Shown here: one piece after another, positions 23,808-31,371 of the stretch
Layout: every line of letters begins with the position of its first letter
How positions within the stretch are numbered: position 1 is the first letter of the stretch
Source: a virus
Length of the DNA stretch: 53,725 nt
IMG/VR virus record: IMGVR_UViG_3300037845_000029
Coordinates: 1-53,725 of that record
Reading direction: 5' to 3' (one strand)
The notes under the pieces: generated by a model
The model's input: only the letters and a program-made list of their open reading frames with translations
Told to the model about the DNA's origin: nothing
The model's database searches: none
Translations under genes and position numbers: made by a program

Positions 23808-24088
23808 CGACCGACAAGAGCGAGACCCCACTGAACGGCCACCTGCGCCGCTTGGCAGGGCTGATCGACTACGACTGGGGCTGCTACCTGATTGAAGCAG
23901 CCGAGGAAATCGAGGCGTTGGTTGAAGCCGTGAAGCTCGTTCAAGGATTCGACTGGCGCCTCGACGAGAGCGCCTACGGCATTGAAATCAAGAGGCGAGC
24001 CGAAGCCGCCGTCACTAGGGCAACTACGGCCTATCGCTCACCTGCCGCCATGCTCGCCGAGAAGAGACGAAGGGATGCCGCAGAATGA
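23804..24088 (+). CDS. Hypothetical helical protein
   Basis: 94 residues, ATGA overlaps on both sides. Acidic helix (LIEAAEEIEALVEAVKLVQG) and a basic C-terminal helix. Function unknown. Confidence 0.65.
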   Translation: MTTDKSETPLNGHLRRLAGLIDYDWGCYLIEAAEEIEALVEAVKLVQGFDWRLDESAYGIEIKRRAEAAVTRATTAYRSPAAMLAEKRRRDAAE

Positions 24089-24330
24089 TCCGAACCTACT
24101 GCGACGGATGCGAAAAGGAAATCACCGAGGCCAATGCCTGCGCCGGAGGGCCGATCCATTGCGATTGGCGGCTTGGCACGACCGTCAAAAAGCGAGGCAA
24201 GAAGCTTCTAGTCGAAGTAATCATAACGACGGACGATGTTGCCAATACTGGCCACTGGTGCAAGTATTGTGTGCTCGACGCCTTATACGCGCTCGACGAC
24301 CGAGTAAAGCAGGCGAGGAACAAACGATGA
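24085..24330 (+). CDS. Small zinc-binding hypothetical protein
   Basis: 81 residues. YCDGCEKEITEANACAGG and HWCKYCVLDALYALDDRVKQ give two CxxC pairs separated by a beta segment, a zinc-ribbon layout. Coupled to both neighbours by 4-base overlaps. Confidence 0.65.
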   Translation: MIRTYCDGCEKEITEANACAGGPIHCDWRLGTTVKKRGKKLLVEVIITTDDVANTGHWCKYCVLDALYALDDRVKQARNKR

Positions 24331-24719
24331 CCGACTTCTCCACCATCCTGGCCCGCGACATCACAGCGCGGCGGATTAGCGTCGAGCTAGTCCGTGAGGC
24401 GTACAGCGTAAGCGGGCTGAAACCGCAAGCGTTTTGTACCGTCTCGCACGACTTTCAATGTGGTTGCCCAGTAGGCGCCATCCACCTGTGCTCTAAACCG
24501 ACTCAGGATGACGCGACCGAAATATCGAACGAGGCGACGATCTGGGCGGCAGAAACGTTCGGCAAGTCATACACCAGAGGGTTTATGACCGGTTTTGATA
24601 CGCATAGTGCCGGATGGAACCCATACGACGGCGGCAGAGAGGGCTTTATCGATGGCCGTGCCGCCCGTGAAGCCGTGCTGGGGAAGGGAGAGGCGGGAAC
24701 CCAAGGGGCGACCAAGTGA
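24327..24719 (+). CDS. Hypothetical protein
   Basis: 130 residues from ATG 24327 (ATGA overlap). Middle has HDFQCGCPVGAIHLCS; C-terminal FMTGFDTHSAGWNPYDGGRE with GFIDGRAARE. The 'GF..GF' glycine-aromatic pattern is common in small phage proteins of unknown function. Confidence 0.65.
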   Translation: MTDFSTILARDITARRISVELVREAYSVSGLKPQAFCTVSHDFQCGCPVGAIHLCSKPTQDDATEISNEATIWAAETFGKSYTRGFMTGFDTHSAGWNPYDGGREGFIDGRAAREAVLGKGEAGTQGATK

Positions 24720-24976
24720 GCATCCGCGACGGCCGAGTAACGCTCTGGTGCGATACCGAGGATTGCGACGAGAACATCGACGCTTCGCTCGTCGCGCTGG
24801 CACGACCAGGAAACCACAAGCAGCTTTGGGAGGAGCCTGATTACGATTACGCAATTCGTATTCGCGGCTGGTCAATCGTCGGACCACGGCAGGAGACCTA
24901 CTGCCCGTCCTGCACGAAGAAGCGAGCCAGGGCAGCCAAGAGAGCGGCGAACAAGACCGCGAGGGAGGCCGGATGA
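24716..24976 (+). CDS. Hypothetical zinc-binding protein
   Basis: 86 residues from GTG 24716 (overlap of 4 bases). WCDTEDCDENI and YCPSCTKKRARAAKRAANK give two Cys pairs and a basic tail. Function unknown. Confidence 0.65.
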   Translation: MSIRDGRVTLWCDTEDCDENIDASLVALARPGNHKQLWEEPDYDYAIRIRGWSIVGPRQETYCPSCTKKRARAAKRAANKTAREAG

Positions 24977-25140
24977 ACGATCGCGAAATCGCAACGACGC
25001 GCGGCGACCGAGAGATTGCCGACCGCGTGCGGTTCCACTACGCGATGCACTTGGCAGCATGGGTCACGCACCTAGCATCTATCGCTATGCCGGTGGAAAT
25101 CATCGACGCTCAAATGGCTTTCGAGGCGAACGCGACATGA
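24973..25140 (+). CDS. 55-residue hypothetical protein
   Basis: ATG 24973 in an ATGA overlap, TGA overlapping the next ATG 25137. RFHYAMHLAAWVTHLASIAM is a hydrophobic helix, but with His and Arg it is not a clear membrane segment. The coupling on both sides supports it. Confidence 0.6.
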   Translation: MNDREIATTRGDREIADRVRFHYAMHLAAWVTHLASIAMPVEIIDAQMAFEANAT

Positions 25141-25322
25141 CACGCAACGGCAAGCCACAGGACTACCGCCGCAAGCTGAAGCGCCTGCTGGCCCGGATGA
25201 CCCGCCGCGAGTTGGCCGACGAAATCGGCGTGACCGTTGGCGCGGTTGACCACTGGACCCGCGGACTTCGCAAGCCGAGCGGGCCGTCGAAAAAAGCGAT
25301 TGACCGGCTTTTGCAGGCTTGA
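25137..25322 (+). CDS. Small Xre-like helix-turn-helix protein
   Basis: 61 residues from ATG 25137. MTRRELADEIGVTVGAVDHW followed by TRGLRKPSGPSKKAIDRLL is a complete HTH_3/Xre-type DNA-binding domain with a basic N-terminus. Last gene of the coupled block before the exonuclease promoter, which it may regulate. Confidence 0.7.
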   Translation: MTRNGKPQDYRRKLKRLLARMTRRELADEIGVTVGAVDHWTRGLRKPSGPSKKAIDRLLQA

Positions 25323-25347
25323 CAGGGCGAACTACTCCGTATAGGTT
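25319..25347 (+). promoter_or_regulatory. Candidate promoter of the exonuclease gene
   Basis: TTGACA at 25319-25324 and TAGGTT at 25342-25347 (spacer 17; TATAGG at 25340 with spacer 15 is the alternative). The ATG follows 6 bases later. Confidence 0.5.
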
Positions 25348-25353
25348 GACCAC

Positions 25354-26358
25354 ATGAGCGTCATCCTCACGAAGCCTGAGCACGCTTTCGAGAAGTGCCA
25401 ATCGTGCGGCAAGCCCCCCGACCAACTCACCGCCGCTTGCCCACAGGCCGAGACGATCGACGAGCGCGCCGCCTGGCTAGCGCTTCGCCAGCAGTCGATC
25501 GGCGCTTCGGAGACGGCCGCCGCGCTGGGGGTCGATCCCTATCGCTCGCCAACCGATCTTTGGATGACCAAGACTGGGCTTGCCGAGCCCGAGGACATCG
25601 GCGGCAAGCTGCCTGTCAAAATCGGCAACCGTCTGGAACAACTCATCATCGAGGAGTTCGCCGAGCAGAGCGGCCGACTTGTGACGCCCTGGCCGGCGTT
25701 CCACCTCGTGCGCCATCCGTCGCGGCCTTACGTTTCATGCACGCCAGACGCCGAGGAGTGGAATCCGGATTGCCTGGAAGAACGCATCGGACTTGTGCAG
25801 GTCAAGGCGGTTTCGGCCTACATGGACCGGCACTGGAAGCCGGGCGAGGCGCCGTTGCACTACCAGGTGCAATGTCAGGCCGAGCTTGCCGTGGTCGGTT
25901 GCGACCATTCGACGCTCGTGGCGCTAGTCGGCAATAGCCATCTAAGATGGCTGGACCTGCCGCGCGACGACCACTTCATCGGCGTCATGCTCGACCGCCT
26001 GGAAGAATTCTGGCACCACGTCGAGACGCGAACGCCGCCGGCAATCGACTGGTCGGAAAGCTGCACGCGAGCGCTCGAGCGACTCCATCCGAAAGATCAA
26101 GGGCATTCCGTGGAACTGCCGCCGGAAGCCGCCGAGTGGGACGCCGAGCTTGCCGAGATCAAGGGGCGAATCAAGGAGCTTGAGCAGGCCCGCGACCTGC
26201 GCGAGAACCAACTACGGGCCGCTATCGGCCCGGCGTCGTTCGGCGTGCTCCCGGACGGCGGCAAGTGGTCGTGGAAGTGGCAGGAGCGGAAGGGGTACGT
26301 CGTTCAGCCGACAGAATTCAGGAAGTTGAGCCGTGTCAAAGGCAAGTCGAAGGAATGA
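25354..26358 (+). CDS. YqaJ/lambda-exonuclease-type recombination nuclease
   Basis: 334 residues. RQQSIGASETAAALGVDPYR is the signature opening of YqaJ-family exonucleases. KIGNRLEQLIIEEF follows, then Asp in SCTPDAEEW (about residue 132) and LVQVKAVSAY (about 148-157). Here Gln takes the place of the usual catalytic Glu before VK; some family members tolerate this. Role: 5'-3' digestion of dsDNA ends for recombination with the RecT-like protein at 29073. N-terminal residues 15-35 have two Cys pairs. The C-terminus holds a coiled coil. Confidence 0.88.
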   Translation: MSVILTKPEHAFEKCQSCGKPPDQLTAACPQAETIDERAAWLALRQQSIGASETAAALGVDPYRSPTDLWMTKTGLAEPEDIGGKLPVKIGNRLEQLIIEEFAEQSGRLVTPWPAFHLVRHPSRPYVSCTPDAEEWNPDCLEERIGLVQVKAVSAYMDRHWKPGEAPLHYQVQCQAELAVVGCDHSTLVALVGNSHLRWLDLPRDDHFIGVMLDRLEEFWHHVETRTPPAIDWSESCTRALERLHPKDQGHSVELPPEAAEWDAELAEIKGRIKELEQARDLRENQLRAAIGPASFGVLPDGGKWSWKWQERKGYVVQPTEFRKLSRVKGKSKE

Positions 26359-26986
26359 GCTTCATCGCATCCCGAGGCCAGAGCCATCCGCCCATTCCAC
26401 GGCGGCCACGCCGTTTCGGCTGCTGTTTTCCGCCAGGCCAGTCGGGACGATGCTGGCCAAAGTCCTTTGCGTCGTCCAGCGGGATGTACAACCAGATATC
26501 AGCCGTAACGAGTTGCGATTCGCGTTGCAAATCCATCGGGGTCATCGTTTCGTTGAGAACGATGAAAACCTGTGCGGCGCTTCGCTCTTGCACTTCTTCG
26601 TAGCCTATCAGCAGCGAGTAATCGCAACCGTGTTCCCATCTTGGCCCTGGCGCAAGCCGTCGCCATGTCGGAGCAGCCTTGGCCTTCACTTCGTTCCATT
26701 GAACGCCCTTCGAGCCGCCCATCAATAGCAAGTCCGGCGCGACCAGAAGTCCGTCGTTCGCAATCAACATCGGCGCTTTTGTTTCTGGTACGTTGTCCTC
26801 GAATCCGTAGACCGGTAACACGATCCTGCCGCGACGTGCCTGCGCCTCTGCCCATCGCTTTTGCGCGCCGTCACCCATTTTCCATTCGCGCGTTTCGCAG
26901 AACGGGTCGACTCTGGGAAGCTCAGGCGATTCTTCACGCCGCTCTAACGGCGAGTCCCACGGCAATTCAAGCTGACTCGTCGCCAT
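26336..26986 (-). CDS. PD-(D/E)xK-type nuclease-like protein
   Basis: 216 residues. DGLLVAPDLLLM, a beta turn, then VQWNEVKAKAAPTWRR gives the PD...ExK pattern of the restriction-nuclease fold. SLLIGYEEVQ and AQVFIVLNE supply the remaining core strands. The N-terminus is Pro/Glu rich. Likely a DNA nuclease of unknown target. It lies on the minus strand with the HNH gene (20-base overlap) and converges on the exonuclease gene (23-base overlap). Confidence 0.65.
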   Translation of the reverse strand: MATSQLELPWDSPLERREESPELPRVDPFCETREWKMGDGAQKRWAEAQARRGRIVLPVYGFEDNVPETKAPMLIANDGLLVAPDLLLMGGSKGVQWNEVKAKAAPTWRRLAPGPRWEHGCDYSLLIGYEEVQERSAAQVFIVLNETMTPMDLQRESQLVTADIWLYIPLDDAKDFGQHRPDWPGGKQQPKRRGRRGMGGWLWPRDAMKLIPSTCL

Positions 26987-27560
26987 GCCCTTTGATCTTC
27001 CGCTTCAACCAATTTGCTACAGTCGACAGTTCTTTCCAGGTCGCATCACGCTTGATGCAATTGCACCTCCAGCAGAGCAACGCCACGTTGCCGACGACGT
27101 ATCCAAGACTTCCGATGATCCTGTCGATACTAGGCGAGTCATCATGACCTTTCCCGTCCGTCTTGAATCCAATGTCGAGCTTTCTCCCGCAACATTCGCA
27201 ATTTGGTGATCGCAAAAGCCAATCGCTGATGAAGCCGGAAGTAAAGACAGCCGCATCAAACGGCAACCTGCTGGCACTGCTGCGGTCGCGCATTCCTTGC
27301 CGTAGCACATTTACTCGCGCTCTCAATGGCCGCGATTCTCGGAATCTCTCTTTTCTAATCCGATCTTTCTCGCCGTTGTGAATTTTGTAAAGCTCTCTCC
27401 GTCGCAACGCTAGTCTTTTCCTGTGTTTTTTGCGCCATTTGTGTTTGTATCTTGCCGAGCAACGAAGGCAAGTGCGAGCATGACCGCCGGCGCAGACCTT
27501 GTTCTTTATGAATTGATCAAGATCGAGCCACCTGCGACACTTTGAGCATTGCCGTTTCAT
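26967..27560 (-). CDS. HNH-family endonuclease-like protein
   Basis: 197 residues. N-terminal zinc finger (CSKCRRWLDLDQFIKNKVC then CLRCSARYKHKW). C-terminal nuclease core: CECCGRKLDIG, then SPSIDRIIGSLGYVVGNVAL and LCWRCNCIKRDA, matching HNH enzymes in which Asp-Arg follows Ser-Pro-Ser-Ile. Likely a free-standing nicking or homing enzyme. The gene has lower GC than its neighbours, which suggests recent transfer. Confidence 0.75.
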   Translation of the reverse strand: MKRQCSKCRRWLDLDQFIKNKVCAGGHARTCLRCSARYKHKWRKKHRKRLALRRRELYKIHNGEKDRIRKERFRESRPLRARVNVLRQGMRDRSSASRLPFDAAVFTSGFISDWLLRSPNCECCGRKLDIGFKTDGKGHDDSPSIDRIIGSLGYVVGNVALLCWRCNCIKRDATWKELSTVANWLKRKIKGHGDESA

Positions 27561-27564
27561 GCCA

Positions 27565-28722
27565 TCATTCTATCTCGTCTCCCCAATAATTCCAAGATGC
27601 TCCCGTTCGTTTTTTTCGTGCGAACATTTCGAGTTTCGAGCCAGGGCAGAGCTTTTCGATCATCGCGTAGAATTCTTCCGGCTTGGCCGAATGCTTGCCG
27701 GAATCGGCGATCAGCAACGTCGTTTGATTCGTGAGCCGGATGGTCGGCTTACCGCGAACACACATCAGGCAATGTTCGGTCTTGCCGCGCAGCCAGTCGC
27801 CCGTACCCATCTTCTGTTTGCCCCAGGTGAGCATCGTCTTGTAAGTGAAGCCCCACGCTTCGACTACCTCGAATGCTTCTCGCAAGTGCGCGTTGGTCGT
27901 CCAAAGCCAAAGCACGGAATCGTCATGGGCTCGCGCGCCAACATCGAGAGCTTTGATTTTTGCGATGGACATGGACGGGTACGGATTCGCGGCGCGATGG
28001 CTTGGGTCTTCTTCTCTCGCATCGTATTGCCACGGCGGGTCGGCGACGATGACGCGATACTGGCCTTCCGGCAAAGGCGGCGGCTCGCTCTCGATCGCTG
28101 CCGACTTTTGGGCCACGACGAGCTTTTTGTGGGCGCCGTTCACCTTGCCGGTTCGGTTCATTTCGTCGATGAGATCGCGGTCGCCTGAATTGACGACCGC
28201 CTTTGCCTTCTCGTAAGTGCGACGGTCCATGCCGACGGCGGCGGCGGCCTGCCCCTTTGTCGTGCGCGCTTCTTCGGCTTTTGTGTCGCGGCAATCCTTA
28301 CGGGAAATTCCCGTAAGGTTTTTCTTTTTGCCACGACCGCCGGCCTGCCCATCAGCGCTCTTGCCGGCTTGCTGTGCCTCTCTAGCCAACTTGGCCGCGA
28401 CGGTTTCGATCCGACCGCCTAGGTGGACGGCTTCTTCCGGCGTGTACGGTTCGCGGCAGGTGTTTTCATCCCGCTCCGCTTCTAGCAGCAGGTTCAATTC
28501 GGTCAGATTTCTGGCGATGTTGGCCGGGATTTCATCGCGGCCTAGCTTCTTGAACGCTTCGATTCGCCTGCGCCCGACAACCAGCTTCTTGTCCGAGGTT
28601 AGTACGATGGGATGCAGCAGCGTTACCCGTTCGATGCTGTCGGCTAAGCTGGCAATGTCGCCCATCGCCTTGCGAGAGCGGCCTTTCACGTCGATCTCGG
28701 AAATCGGAACCATCGTGGCCAT
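27565..28722 (-). CDS. ParB domain fused to MT-A70 adenine-N6 DNA methyltransferase
   Basis: 385 residues. Residues 1-75 are a ParB N-terminal domain (VLTSDKKLVVGRRRIEAFKK). Residues 150-205 contain an HTH (KGQAAAAVGMDRRTYEKAKA). From 215 on it is an MT-A70 methyltransferase: VIVADPPWQYD (DPPW 228-231), SVLWLWTTNAHLREAFEV and WGFTYKTMLTWGKQ. The enzyme would put N6-methyl on adenine in phage DNA, with the ParB part supplying DNA binding. AAGGAG precedes the ATG. Its promoter overlaps that of the divergent HTH gene. Confidence 0.88.
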   Translation of the reverse strand: MATMVPISEIDVKGRSRKAMGDIASLADSIERVTLLHPIVLTSDKKLVVGRRRIEAFKKLGRDEIPANIARNLTELNLLLEAERDENTCREPYTPEEAVHLGGRIETVAAKLAREAQQAGKSADGQAGGRGKKKNLTGISRKDCRDTKAEEARTTKGQAAAAVGMDRRTYEKAKAVVNSGDRDLIDEMNRTGKVNGAHKKLVVAQKSAAIESEPPPLPEGQYRVIVADPPWQYDAREEDPSHRAANPYPSMSIAKIKALDVGARAHDDSVLWLWTTNAHLREAFEVVEAWGFTYKTMLTWGKQKMGTGDWLRGKTEHCLMCVRGKPTIRLTNQTTLLIADSGKHSAKPEEFYAMIEKLCPGSKLEMFARKKRTGASWNYWGDEIE

Positions 28723-28737
28723 GCCGTTGCTCCTTGC

Positions 28738-28766
28738 TTGACGTTCGCCAAAACGGCAACTATACT
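28738..28766 (+). promoter_or_regulatory. Forward promoter of a divergent overlapping pair
   Basis: TTGACG 28738-28743, spacer 17, TATACT 28761-28766. ATG 28775 follows after 8 bases, so the HTH mRNA would be leaderless or nearly so. The -10 box overlaps that of the minus-strand promoter. Confidence 0.8.
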
Positions 28767-28787
28767 ACCCGGCTATGCCAACGTCAA
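28759..28787 (-). promoter_or_regulatory. Reverse promoter of a divergent overlapping pair
   Basis: On the minus strand, TTGACG (28787-28782), spacer 17, TATAGT (28764-28759). It drives the ParB/MT-A70 gene; its -35 box lies inside the first codons of the divergent HTH gene. Confidence 0.75.
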
Positions 28788-29008
28788 CACGCAAAAACCG
28801 CCGTTTGCGGCTGCAAATCGCCGCCAGAATCCAGGAGCGACGCTTGGCGGCTGGGCTCACCGTGACCGAGCTTGCCAGCCGCGTAGGAATTTCCCAGCCG
28901 TCCATGCACTACATCGACACGGGCGCGCGCGGAGCCAAGTTGAGCACGCTTGCGGCCATCGCGGCGGCCTTGAAAGTCCCGCTCAAAGATTTACTTCCCG
29001 ACGCTTGA
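28775..29008 (+). CDS. Xre/Cro-type transcriptional regulator
   Basis: 77 residues. RRLAAGLTVTELASRVGISQ followed by PSMHYIDTGARGAKLSTLAA and IAAALKVPLKDLL is a full HTH_3 domain as in Cro/CI repressors. It is transcribed divergently from the methyltransferase, and its own start codon lies between two overlapping promoters. It is well placed to repress one or both. No ribosome binding site is visible, as expected for a leaderless mRNA. Confidence 0.85.
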   Translation: MPTSTRKNRRLRLQIAARIQERRLAAGLTVTELASRVGISQPSMHYIDTGARGAKLSTLAAIAAALKVPLKDLLPDA

Positions 29009-29033
29009 CGGCTCAATAGCCGCCTGCTATACT
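29005..29033 (+). promoter_or_regulatory. Sigma-70-type promoter before the RecT-like gene
   Basis: TTGACG 29005-29010, spacer 17, TATACT 29028-29033. A leader of about 33 bases carries AGGAG before ATG 29073. Confidence 0.8.
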
Positions 29034-29072
29034 TAGACGCGGGCACAACGAATACGCCAGGAGTTAATCTAA

Positions 29073-30047
29073 ATGAGCACCGCAACCCAACCGCAGACGG
29101 AAACGAACGGAACACAACAGCCGGCGCGAGCACCAATTGCCGCCGGGCGCCGCGGCCTGTCCTTGACGACGCTCGACGAGATGTGGCGTTTCGCCCAGTA
29201 CGTCGCATCGTCCGGCTTGGCACCCAAAGGCGTCGAGTCGCCCCAGGCAATCCTGGTGGCCCTGCAAATGGGCGCCGAGGTCGGTCTGACGCCGATGGCC
29301 AGCTTACAGAACATCGCGGTCATCAATGGCCGTCCATCGCTTTGGGGTGACGCCATGCTCGCAGTGTGCCAGGGGAGCGGCATGTTCGACTTCGAATCGT
29401 TCAAGGAGGACTGGTCAGGCGAGAAAGAGGACTTCGGTTGCACTTGCACCGTCCGCCGATTGCCGAACGGTGCGCCGACCACGCGAACGTTCACCGTGGC
29501 GGACGCGCGGAAGGCTGGCCTTTGGGACAAAACCGGTCCCTGGAAAACTTCACCGCGGCGGATGCTCCAAATGCGGGCCAGGTCGTTCGCGCTCCGCGAC
29601 ACGTTCTCCGACATCCTGCGCGGGTTCCACTGCGCCGAGGAAGTCATGGACATCGAGCAGCGCACCGAACGTCCTTCATCGCTTTCAGCGCTCACGGCAC
29701 GCCTTGAGAAGCCGACCGCGCCGGTGTCCACCCGCAGCGAAGAACTGAACCAGTGGGCCGACACGGCGATGGAGCCAGCAGGCGAACAACGCATGGCCCC
29801 CGGCGAGATCCCGCTGGATACGCCAGACCCGCCGGCCGACCCACTCGACGACGTGCGCGCGGCCCTGGCAGGGGCCACGACGCCGGCCGAGGTCTCGAAA
29901 ATCGGCGAGCATTTCGTCGGTCAGGACTCGCCGCTTGCGAGCGAGGAACTGATCGAGCGGGCTCAGGCGCTTGTGATGGCACGCATGCGCGAGGTCGAGC
30001 CGCCTAAGGCGAAGGGCAAGCAAAGCCAAAAGGAGTCGACTCCATGA
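29073..30047 (+). CDS. RecT-like single-strand annealing protein
   Basis: 324 residues. ALQMGAEVGLTPMASLQNIA, VINGRPSLWGDAMLAV and RRMLQMRARSFALRDTFSDI are the conserved core of RecT-family phage recombinases, which anneal single strands left by an exonuclease (here probably the YqaJ protein at 25354). The C-terminal 120 residues are Pro/Glu rich and end in a Lys-rich tail that may bind SSB. It overlaps the next gene by 4 bases. A partial duplicate of its C-terminus occurs at about 30270. Confidence 0.85.
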   Translation: MSTATQPQTETNGTQQPARAPIAAGRRGLSLTTLDEMWRFAQYVASSGLAPKGVESPQAILVALQMGAEVGLTPMASLQNIAVINGRPSLWGDAMLAVCQGSGMFDFESFKEDWSGEKEDFGCTCTVRRLPNGAPTTRTFTVADARKAGLWDKTGPWKTSPRRMLQMRARSFALRDTFSDILRGFHCAEEVMDIEQRTERPSSLSALTARLEKPTAPVSTRSEELNQWADTAMEPAGEQRMAPGEIPLDTPDPPADPLDDVRAALAGATTPAEVSKIGEHFVGQDSPLASEELIERAQALVMARMREVEPPKAKGKQSQKESTP

Positions 30048-30256
30048 GCTTCTTGGATGATATAAGGCTGCGTAGACTCGAACAACGACAAGCCATGATT
30101 GAAAGACACCTCACCGAGCCGCAAACCCATTCCAATGGTAGATTGCTGATCGCTCAATGCGACTTTTGCGGCGGCCCAATCGTCCATTACGGACAGTGCT
30201 ACAACAATTGTCAACTAAGGCTTGGCGTCGCGGTTCGGAAGTTTGTCAAGACATGA
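30044..30256 (+). CDS. Hypothetical protein with Cys motif
   Basis: 70 residues. Charged helix (DDIRLRRLEQRQAMIERHL) followed by CDFCGGPIVHYGQCYNNC, a four-Cys zinc-knuckle-like motif. Coupled to the RecT-like gene by a 4-base overlap. Function unknown. Confidence 0.65.
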   Translation: MSFLDDIRLRRLEQRQAMIERHLTEPQTHSNGRLLIAQCDFCGGPIVHYGQCYNNCQLRLGVAVRKFVKT

Positions 30257-30264
30257 AACGGTCG

Positions 30265-30400
30265 CAAGTCGTCCGAGTTGCCTGCGGAACTGATTGAGGC
30301 CGCGCAAGGTCTCGTGATGGAGCGGTTGCGTCAACCTCGAAACGGCAGACAAGCCGAAGACCAAGGGGCGTTGCTAGGCCAAAGGTTTAGGGAGCCGGCA
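30265..30400 (+). pseudogene. Duplicated fragment of the RecT-like gene C-terminus
   Basis: The plus frame reads AELIEAAQGLVMERLRQ here and SEELIERAQALVMARMRE in the RecT-like protein (about 29938-29991), with clear similarity at the base level. There is no good start or ribosome binding site, so this is probably a remnant of a duplication that inserted or lost the 70-residue gene between the two copies. Confidence 0.5.
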
Positions 30401-30465
30401 ATGGCTACGCATGACACGACGCCGAAAGGCCAACCTATGCCGCCGGCTCCCGCGCGCACAACCTG

Positions 30466-31041
30466 ATGACACCGTACCCGACGATCCATTCCGCAAGAAC
30501 CGCGCTTGATGCCGTCGAAAAATGGGCCGAGTCGTGCTATCTACTACGGGAGACGGAATCATTACGATGCGGAAGGCTGGACGGAATTTTGGTGCCAACC
30601 GCTTGGGACGCGAACATAAAACCGGGGTTGACGGGCATCGAGGTAAAGATCAGCCGGGCCGACTTCCTTCGCGGTCTGAAGTCTGGACAATTTGAGCGCT
30701 ACGAGGAAAAGGTCAACGCCATGTTCATCGTGACCACGCAAGGCATTTGCAAGACAGCCGAAGTTCCGGTGTGCTGCGGTCATTTGATCGTCGGCAACCG
30801 ACCGACCTACGGCCCAACTTGCGTTTGTCGGCGGAAGGCGCGACGAAAGCAGACCGACATCCCGCAAGATGTTCTTTGGCGAGTGCTTTACGATTTGTTC
30901 GACCAGCAGGAGCGGTTGCACCGCAAGGAGATCGAACGCCTGATGAAAAGCGTGCTCCGCGTGTCCGAGTCGATCGGAGACCGCGTTCATGCCGCCGTGT
31001 CAAAGATCATCAACGAAAACGAACCGAGGCCAGTGTTGTGA
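30466..31041 (+). CDS. Putative PD-(D/E)xK nuclease, MmcB/RecB-like
   Basis: 191 residues. CGRLDGILVPTAWDAN, then GLTGIEVKISRADFLRGLKS, give Asp-x(n)-ExK of the nuclease fold; YEEKVNAMFIVTTQG supplies a later strand. Residues 100-125 carry a Cys cluster (CCGHLIVGNRPTYGPTCVC). The C-terminal 60 residues are a coiled coil. Probably a DNA repair or recombination nuclease acting with the RecT/exonuclease pair. Confidence 0.65.
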   Translation: MTPYPTIHSARTALDAVEKWAESCYLLRETESLRCGRLDGILVPTAWDANIKPGLTGIEVKISRADFLRGLKSGQFERYEEKVNAMFIVTTQGICKTAEVPVCCGHLIVGNRPTYGPTCVCRRKARRKQTDIPQDVLWRVLYDLFDQQERLHRKEIERLMKSVLRVSESIGDRVHAAVSKIINENEPRPVL

Positions 31042-31249
31042 AACGCTCGCCCATGAGACTTGGCCCGATCCAGATTTGTCCGTGGTCGTGGTGGCGATTC
31101 GTGCTGAAAGGCCCAAGGCGTTCCGCAATCGTCGCGGCATTGTTCCTGGTCGCTGGGGATTCTACGTGCTCGGCTTTGAGTTTGGCTCGCGGAATTCCGG
31201 GAACTGGTTTGGCGTGTTCCTGAAACGAATCGGTTTGTGGCCGTGGTAA
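31038..31249 (+). pseudogene. Small protein gene with a probable frameshift
   Basis: GTG 31038 opens MRLGPIQICPWSWWRFVLKG but then degrades. The +2 frame from about 31125 reads RNRRGIVPGRWGFYVLGFEF and GSRNSGNWFGVFLKRIGLW and ends at TAA 31249. The two parts read as one small protein if one indel near 31115-31130 is corrected. Either a disrupted gene or an assembly error. Confidence 0.45.
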
Positions 31250-31307
31250 ATTCACAAATGAACCCCAAAGGAGGAAACCGGCGACCAATGAAAACATAAG
31301 GAACCTG

Positions 31308-31350
31308 CCGGCGGCGGCAACGCTATTAGGTAGGAGCCGCCGCCGGTTTT
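31308..31350 (+). terminator. Rho-independent terminator
   Basis: CCGGCGGCGGC (31308-31318) and GCCGCCGCCGG (31336-31346) form a perfect 11-bp stem with a 17-base loop, followed by TTTT (31347-31350). The next gene starts 22 bases later with its own AAGGAG site. Confidence 0.75.
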
Positions 31351-31371
31351 ACAACCCAAGGAGATGAACCG

